DNA of 64,000 bases. Origin: Alloalcanivorax dieselolei B5 (lineage in GTDB: Bacteria > Pseudomonadota > Gammaproteobacteria > Pseudomonadales > Alcanivoracaceae). Positions 59,206 to 64,000 of the stretch are shown piece by piece. Location of the stretch: the NCBI RefSeq assembly GCF_000300005.1, contig NC_018691.1, positions 558,001 through 622,000 on the forward strand, in the 5' to 3' direction. The notes under the pieces are model-generated. The model did no database searches. It was not told where the DNA came from and saw only the letters and a list, made by a program, of their open reading frames with translations. The position numbers and the translations under genes were made by a program. How positions within the stretch are numbered: the first letter of the stretch is position 1; every line of letters starts with the position of its first letter.

Positions 59206-59811
59206 ATGAGCGAACGTCGCGCCACTGTCGAGCGCAACACACTGGAAACCCAGATCCGGGTCGCCGTGAATCTGGATGGCACCGGCGCCTGTAAGCTGGA
59301 CACCGGCCTGCCGTTTCTGGAGCACATGCTGGATCAGGTGGCACGCCACGGTCTGATCGACCTGGATATCGTCGCCAACGGGGATTTGCATATCGATGCC
59401 CACCACACTGTGGAGGATATCGGTATCACCCTGGGGCAGGCGCTGTCCCGGGCCTGGGGCGACAAGAAAGGCATTCGCCGTTATGGCCACGCCTATGTGC
59501 CCCTGGACGAAGCCCTGTCCCGGGTGGTGATCGACCTGTCCGGCCGTCCCGGCCTGGAAATGCACGTGCCGTTTACTCGCGGCATGATCGGCGGCTTTGA
59601 CGTGGATCTGTTCCACGAGTTCTTCCAGGGCCTGGTGAACCACGCCATGATCACCGTGCACGTGGACAACCTGCGCGGCAAGAACGCTCACCACCAGGCG
59701 GAAACCGTGTTCAAGGCCTTTGGCCGCGCGCTGCGTGTGGCGGTGGAGAGGGATCCTCGCATGGGTGACATCACTCCCAGCACCAAGGGCACCTTGACGG
59801 AAACCGAATGA
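59206..59811 (+). CDS. hisB: Imidazoleglycerol-phosphate dehydratase HisB
   Basis: Sixth step of histidine synthesis, monofunctional type (201 residues; the enterobacterial bifunctional phosphatase domain is absent). Motifs [15 protein letters not shown] and, later, [40 protein letters not shown] hold the metal-binding histidines. ATG 59206 follows GGAGG. First gene of hisB-hisH-hisA-hisF. Confidence 0.97.
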   Translation: MSERRATVERNTLETQIRVAVNLDGTGACKLDTGLPFLEHMLDQVARHGLIDLDIVANGDLHIDAHHTVEDIGITLGQALSRAWGDKKGIRRYGHAYVPLDEALSRVVIDLSGRPGLEMHVPFTRGMIGGFDVDLFHEFFQGLVNHAMITVHVDNLRGKNAHHQAETVFKAFGRALRVAVERDPRMGDITPSTKGTLTETE

Positions 59812-59822
59812 GGAACCCAGGT

Positions 59823-60464
59823 ATGAGTGAAACCGTCGCCGTGGTCGATTACGGCATGGGGAATCTGCACTCCGCCGGCAAGGCGCTGGAGAAAGTGGCT
59901 TCCGGTCAACGCATCGTGGTTACCGGTGACCCGGACCAGGTCCGCCACGCGGACCGGGTGGTGTTTCCCGGTGTCGGCGCCATTCGTGACTGTATCCGGG
60001 TGATCACCGAGACCGGGCTGGACCGGGCCATTCTTGATGTGATCGATGCGCGCAAGCCGTTGCTCGGCGTTTGTGTGGGCATGCAGGCGCTGCTGGATCA
60101 CAGTGAGGAAAACGACGGCGTCGACTGCCTGGGCGTCTTCAACGGCCGGGTGGCGCATTTCGGTGAGCAGTACGGGGAAACCGGAAACCGCCTGAAAGTG
60201 CCGCATATGGGTTGGAACGAGGTGCGCCAGATGCACCCGCACCCGATGTGGGCGGGCATCGCCGACAACAGCCGTTTTTATTTCGTGCACAGCTACTGTG
60301 CCGTGGACGTGCCGGAAGAAAATATTTCCGGAATGTGTCACTACGGTCGCGATTTCGCCGCCGCGGTGATCAAGAAAAATGTCTTCGCGGTGCAGTTCCA
60401 TCCGGAGAAAAGCGCCGACGCCGGCCTGCAACTGTTGGAAAACTTCCTGCGCTGGCAACCCTGA
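59823..60464 (+). CDS. hisH: Imidazole glycerol phosphate synthase, glutaminase subunit HisH
   Basis: Class I glutaminase (213 residues) that delivers ammonia to HisF. Nucleophile Cys in GVCVGMQALL near residue 84, oxyanion PGVGA, and catalytic His-Glu in FAVQFHPEKS. ATG 59823 chosen (12 nt after the hisB stop); a frame from 59808 also exists. Operon partner of hisF. Confidence 0.96.
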   Translation: MSETVAVVDYGMGNLHSAGKALEKVASGQRIVVTGDPDQVRHADRVVFPGVGAIRDCIRVITETGLDRAILDVIDARKPLLGVCVGMQALLDHSEENDGVDCLGVFNGRVAHFGEQYGETGNRLKVPHMGWNEVRQMHPHPMWAGIADNSRFYFVHSYCAVDVPEENISGMCHYGRDFAAAVIKKNVFAVQFHPEKSADAGLQLLENFLRWQP

Positions 60465-60515
60465 TCGTCGCCGTGCCGACAAAACGCCGATACACGTTGA
60501 TAGAAAGAGACTTTG

Positions 60516-61256
60516 ATGCAACTGATTCCCGCCATCGACCTTAAAGACGGTAAGTGCGTACGCCTCAAACAAGGGCGCATGGAAGACGACACCGTGTTCT
60601 CCGAAGACCCGGTGGCCGTCGCCACTCACTGGGTGGAACGCGGTGCCCGCCGCTTGCACCTGGTGGATCTGAACGGCGCCTTTGCCGGCGAGCCGGTGAA
60701 CGGCGAGATCGTCAAGGCCATCGCCAAGGCCCACCCGGATCTGCCGATCCAGATTGGCGGCGGCATCCGTACCCCGGAAATCATCCAGGCCTACCTGGAC
60801 GCCGGGGTGCAGTGGGTGATCATCGGTACCAAGGCCGTCAACGAGCCGGCCTTCGTCAAGGCAATGTGCCAGCGCTTTCCCGGCCACATCATCGTCGGCC
60901 TGGACGCCAAGGACGGCAAGGTGGCCACCGACGGCTGGGCCAACGTCACCGATGTGGATGTGATCGACCTGGCCCGGCAATTCGAGAACGACGGCGTCTC
61001 CGCCATCGTTTACACCGACATCAGCCGTGATGGCATGCTGCAGGGCGTGAACGTGGAAGCGACCGTGCGGCTGGCCCAATCCATGAGTATCCCGGTGATC
61101 GCCTCCGGTGGTATCACCAATCTGGACGACGTGCGCAACCTGTGCGCGGTGGCGGACCAGGGCATCAGCGGCGCCATCACCGGCCGTGCCATTTATGAGA
61201 ACACCCTGGACTTCGCCGAAGGCCAGGCGCTGTCCGACCAGCTCACCGGCGCCTGA
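60516..61256 (+). CDS. hisA: ProFAR isomerase HisA
   Basis: 246-residue (beta/alpha)8 enzyme for the fourth-stage Amadori rearrangement. Catalytic Asp in [18 protein letters not shown] and the phosphate-binding GGGIRTPE and [11 protein letters not shown] segments are present, as is [15 protein letters not shown] with the second Asp. ATG 60516 follows the weaker TTG 60513. Confidence 0.96.
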   Translation: MQLIPAIDLKDGKCVRLKQGRMEDDTVFSEDPVAVATHWVERGARRLHLVDLNGAFAGEPVNGEIVKAIAKAHPDLPIQIGGGIRTPEIIQAYLDAGVQWVIIGTKAVNEPAFVKAMCQRFPGHIIVGLDAKDGKVATDGWANVTDVDVIDLARQFENDGVSAIVYTDISRDGMLQGVNVEATVRLAQSMSIPVIASGGITNLDDVRNLCAVADQGISGAITGRAIYENTLDFAEGQALSDQLTGA

Positions 61257-61270
61257 GCGCGGAGACAACC

Positions 61271-62044
61271 ATGAGCCTTGCCAAACGCATCATCCCCTGC
61301 CTCGACGTGGACGCCGGCCGCGTGGTCAAGGGCGTCCAGTTCGTCGATATCCGCGACGCCGGTGACCCGGTGGAGGTGGCGCGCCGCTACAACGAGGCCG
61401 GGGCGGACGAGATTACCTTCCTGGATATCACCGCCAGTCACCAGGAGCGCGATACCACCCTGGAAACCGTGGAGCGCATGGCCAGTCAGGTGTTCATCCC
61501 GCTCACCGTGGGCGGTGGCGTGCGCACCCTGGAAGATATCCGCAATCTGCTCAACGCCGGCGCCGACAAAGTCAGTATCAATTCGGCGGCGGTGAAGAAT
61601 CCGGAATTCGTCCATGAGGCCGCGCAGCGGTTCGGCTCCCAGTGCATCGTGGTGGCCATCGATGCCAAGAAAGTCAGCGGCGAAAGCGAGAACAATCGCT
61701 GGGAGATTTTCACCCACGGGGGCCGCAAGCCCACCGGTATTGACGCGGTGGAATGGGCGCGACGCATGACCGATTACGGCGCCGGTGAAATCCTGCTGAC
61801 CAGCATGGATCGCGACGGCACCAAAAACGGTTTTGATATCGCCCTGACCCGGGCCATTGCCGATGCCGTGCCGGTGCCGGTGATTGCCTCCGGCGGTGTC
61901 GGCAATCTGCAGCACCTGGTGGATGGCGTGATCCAGGGCGGCGCCGATGCGGTGCTGGCGGCGTCGATCTTCCACTTCGGCGAGTACAGCATTGCCGAAG
62001 CCAAGCAATACATGCAGCAAGCCGGCATTGAGATGCGCCTGTGA
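61271..62044 (+). CDS. hisF: Imidazole glycerol phosphate synthase, cyclase subunit HisF
   Basis: 257-residue (beta/alpha)8 cyclase. Asp catalytic residues in [15 protein letters not shown] and [14 protein letters not shown], with phosphate sites [11 protein letters not shown] and [12 protein letters not shown]. Starts 14 nt after hisA; its stop overlaps the next gene's GTG (GTGA). hisI and hisE are not in the window. Confidence 0.97.
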   Translation: MSLAKRIIPCLDVDAGRVVKGVQFVDIRDAGDPVEVARRYNEAGADEITFLDITASHQERDTTLETVERMASQVFIPLTVGGGVRTLEDIRNLLNAGADKVSINSAAVKNPEFVHEAAQRFGSQCIVVAIDAKKVSGESENNRWEIFTHGGRKPTGIDAVEWARRMTDYGAGEILLTSMDRDGTKNGFDIALTRAIADAVPVPVIASGGVGNLQHLVDGVIQGGADAVLAASIFHFGEYSIAEAKQYMQQAGIEMRL

Positions 62045-62502
62045 GTGAGGCGGCGCCGTGTATCTGGGTGGACGCGGACGCTTGTCCCGGCGCGATCAAG
62101 GAGGTGTTGTTTCGCGCCGCCCAGCGCCGTCATCTGCACACCCGGCTGGTGGCGAACCATGCCATGCGCGTGCCCCGTTCCCCGTTTATCCGTCTGATCC
62201 AGGTTCCCTCTGGTTTTGATGCCGCCGACGATTACATCGCCGAACAAGTCAGTCCCGGTGATCTGGTGATTACCGCGGACGTGCCGCTGGCGGACCGGAT
62301 CGTGGCGGCGGGCGCCATCGGCCTAAACCCACGCGGCACCCTTTACACCAAGGAGACGGTGCGCGAGCATCTCAACCGTCGCGACTTCATGGAAGAAATG
62401 CGTTCCGCCGGTCTCGCCAGCGGCGGCCCTTCCGCACTGGACAAGCGCCAGGTCCAGGCGTTCGCCAACGCTTTGGATCGCTTTCTTGCCACCGCGCTAT
62501 AG
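62041..62502 (+). CDS. yaiI: UPF0178 protein (YaiI/YqxD family)
   Basis: 153-residue protein of the YaiI/YqxD NYN-like group: [22 protein letters not shown], then [36 protein letters not shown], and [22 protein letters not shown]. The acidic cluster (D, D, D-D) resembles PIN/NYN nuclease active sites, though activity is not established for the family. GTG start overlaps the hisF stop, so it is co-translated at the end of the his operon. Confidence 0.92.
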   Translation: MSEAAPCIWVDADACPGAIKEVLFRAAQRRHLHTRLVANHAMRVPRSPFIRLIQVPSGFDAADDYIAEQVSPGDLVITADVPLADRIVAAGAIGLNPRGTLYTKETVREHLNRRDFMEEMRSAGLASGGPSALDKRQVQAFANALDRFLATAL

Positions 62503-62537
62503 GATCACGCCCCCGAACACGTTGAGAGCTCGTTCCC

Positions 62538-62951
62538 ATGCTGAAAATCTCCAACAACGTGACCATCCCCGAAGCGGAGATCGAATGGCATCCCATCCGT
62601 GCCCAGGGCGCGGGTGGTCAGAACGTCAACAAAGTGTCTTCCGCCATCCATTTGCGCTTCGACGTGCGGTCGTCGACCCTGCCCGAGTTTTACAAGGAAC
62701 GGCTGCTTGCCTTGGGCGACCAGCGCATCACCGCCGACGGTGTCATCGTGATCAAGGCGCAGCGGTACCGGACCCAGGAAAAGAATCTGGACGATGCGCT
62801 GCAGCGCTTACGTGCATTGATTCTCGACGCCACCGTGGTGCACAAGAAACGCAGGCCCACTCGTCCGTCGAAGTCGGCGCGCAATAAACGCATGGACAAG
62901 AAAACGCGGCACGGCCACACCAAGGCGTTGCGCGGCAAGGTGCGTCCCTGA
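62538..62951 (+). CDS. arfB: Ribosome rescue peptidyl-tRNA hydrolase ArfB
   Basis: Hydrolyses peptidyl-tRNA on ribosomes stalled at mRNA ends. The 137-residue product has the GGQ catalytic motif in RAQGAGGQNVNKVSSAIHLRFD (near residue 25) and a basic C-terminal tail (KKRRPTRPSKSARNKRMDKKTRHGHTKALRGK) that enters the empty mRNA channel, as in YaeJ. The short linker and missing release-factor domains distinguish it from RF1/2. Start ATG 62538. Confidence 0.95.
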   Translation: MLKISNNVTIPEAEIEWHPIRAQGAGGQNVNKVSSAIHLRFDVRSSTLPEFYKERLLALGDQRITADGVIVIKAQRYRTQEKNLDDALQRLRALILDATVVHKKRRPTRPSKSARNKRMDKKTRHGHTKALRGKVRP

Positions 62952-62991
62952 TTCCCCGATCCCGACTGTTCTGATTCAAGGAAGGACACCC

Positions 62992-64000
62992 ATGATGCTC
63001 CGATTAGCGATGCTGGCCGGTCTGCCGGCCCTCTTGCTGAGCGCGTTGGCCAGCGCCGATACCCGCGCCCTGGACAGGGACTGGTTTTTTACTGACGGCG
63101 AGCCGGCCTTTCGGTTGCACTGGCCTCTTGAGCAAACGGACTCAGGCTGGCGGGTGGTGATCGACAAGCCCGACGGCACCCTGTTTTTCAAGAGCCAGGT
63201 CGCTGATCCGGAAGCGGTGCTCCTGCTTCACAACCGCAACCGTCGCGGCGCCTTCACCTATTACCACGCTAACGGCCAGGTGGAACTGGAAGGCCACTAT
63301 GATGACCAGGGAAGAATCACTGGCCAGTCCATCTTCTACTGGAACAATGGCAATGCCCGGGAAATTCGTGACTACTTGCCTGAGGGCTACCAGGTGGTCA
63401 AGGCCTTCCATGAGGACGGCAGCCTGGCCATGGAGGCGCTGCCGGACAAGGGCGAACGCACCGACCGGGCGAAGTACTACCGGGAAGACGGGTCGCTACG
63501 GTCCCGCATCTACACCCGGCCCGCCGAAAAGGGCGGCCTGGCGGATGTGCGGCTGAACTACGACCCGCGGGGCAACATCGTTGCCCGCGTGGAAGCCAAT
63601 GATGACGTCCAGATCAGCGAGACGCTCAAGAACGGTCACTTGGTGGAACGTCTCACCTTCGACCGGGCCGGAACCTGGTCGCTCCGGGAACGCTTCAATG
63701 AAGACGGTGATCTGATACGGCAGGACCGGAATCTGTTGCCCGACTACCAGCGAGATGGGGAGCAGATTTTTGTCACCGACGAGGGCGTGCGCCGGGTGTC
63801 CCACTACCGCAAGGGTAAGCAGCATGGGGCTTCCTCCAGCCGTCGCGGGGACACCTGGCTGGCACAGGGCTTCTACCGGGACGATCAACCGGTGGGCCGC
63901 TGGTTCCGGGTGGACGAGGACACCGGCGAGGTCACCGTGATCCGCTATGATGACGAGGGTAAATTCCTGGGCCGTTATCGCATCGGCGCCGATCTGGTGG
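62992..64000 (+). CDS. Exported MORN/YwqK-like repeat protein (partial)
   Basis: Begins ATG 62992 (GGAAGGA, 5 nt upstream), with signal peptide LAMLAGLPALLLSALASADT, and runs off the window (at least 336 codons). It is made of short beta-hairpin repeats of the YwqK/MORN type: GAFTYYHANGQVELEGHYDDQGRITGQSIFYWNNGNARE, then HEDGSLAMEALPDKG, then ERFNEDGDLIRQDRN, with the recurring (Y/F)xxxGxLxxxxxY pattern. Such repeats occur in envelope and toxin-immunity proteins. Function unknown; the end is missing. Confidence 0.75.
   Translation, partial: MMLRLAMLAGLPALLLSALASADTRALDRDWFFTDGEPAFRLHWPLEQTDSGWRVVIDKPDGTLFFKSQVADPEAVLLLHNRNRRGAFTYYHANGQVELEGHYDDQGRITGQSIFYWNNGNAREIRDYLPEGYQVVKAFHEDGSLAMEALPDKGERTDRAKYYREDGSLRSRIYTRPAEKGGLADVRLNYDPRGNIVARVEANDDVQISETLKNGHLVERLTFDRAGTWSLRERFNEDGDLIRQDRNLLPDYQRDGEQIFVTDEGVRRVSHYRKGKQHGASSSRRGDTWLAQGFYRDDQPVGRWFRVDEDTGEVTVIRYDDEGKFLGRYRIGADLV

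Noticed and set aside
1-64000. CRISPR arrays, tRNA or rRNA genes
   Set aside because: No regularly spaced direct repeats, no cloverleaf-like segments and no rRNA-like sequence noticed on reading; a tRNAscan/Infernal run would be needed to exclude small RNAs.

Overview
The window is from a high-GC gammaproteobacterium and most resembles a marine hydrocarbon degrader of the Alcanivorax/Alloalcanivorax group. This is an inference from gene content: an AlmA-like long-chain alkane flavin monooxygenase, a second Baeyer-Villiger-type monooxygenase, acyl-CoA dehydrogenase, AMP-forming CoA ligase, a fused biotin-dependent acyl-CoA carboxylase, many exported lipoproteins with an LxAC(GG) lipobox, and gammaproteobacterial housekeeping blocks (pckA, hslO-hslR-yrfG, nudE-cysQ, serB, hisB-H-A-F, arfB). 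No rRNA, tRNA or CRISPR array was recognised.

Layout. 1-1.8 kb: exported protein and an AraC regulator. 2.1-4.2 kb: an AT-richer island of broken Rhs / polymorphic-toxin material (an Rhs core fragment, Sel1-repeat protein, ankyrin fragment, Rap1a-like immunity protein). 4.2-8.1 kb: pckA, hslO, hslR and yrfG on the minus strand. 8.2-14.8 kb: a MocR-type regulator and two large secreted lipoprotein hydrolases. 14.8-19.2 kb: nudE, cysQ, hydrolase, Crp/Fnr regulator, HD-domain protein. 19.3-25.6 kb: two large lipoproteins (phosphoesterase, choice-of-anchor I) flanking a second accessory island at 21.3-23.1 kb that carries an integron attC-like site, a VOC-family cassette gene, a GIY-YIG-like protein and a decayed Xre/RES toxin-antitoxin pair.

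25.7-37.3 kb: one catabolic locus. A TetR repressor, a complete Dpp/Opp-type ABC importer (two ATPases, Tat-exported binding protein, two permeases) and a CoA ligase are read leftward, and a single-chain biotin carboxylase/carboxyltransferase is read rightward from a shared operator region. The layout suggests import, CoA activation and carboxylation of an organic acid. 37.5-40.4 kb: 2-hydroxyacid dehydrogenase, class V aminotransferase, DUF2147 protein. 40.4-44.7 kb: TetR divergent from an SDR / ferritin-like diiron / BVMO cluster, the most promising uncharacterised system here. 45.3-48.3 kb: ccdAB, acyl-CoA dehydrogenase, CHAD protein. 48.4-50.1 kb: AlmA-like gene behind a strong palindrome. 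50.2-55.1 kb: an iron-uptake operon (FecI sigma, FecR, TonB receptor, siderophore-esterase-like hydrolase) with a Fur-like box. 55.3-64 kb: serB divergent from an Smp-like membrane protein, ATP-grasp protein, GNAT, hisBHAF, yaiI, arfB and an exported MORN-like repeat protein cut by the window end.

Four near-identical perfect palindromes (core GTAGGAGC...) sit only between genes and form a REP-like family. Starts were chosen from ribosome-binding sites and family lengths; many differ from the longest open frame. Function calls come from motif recognition by eye, without database searches.
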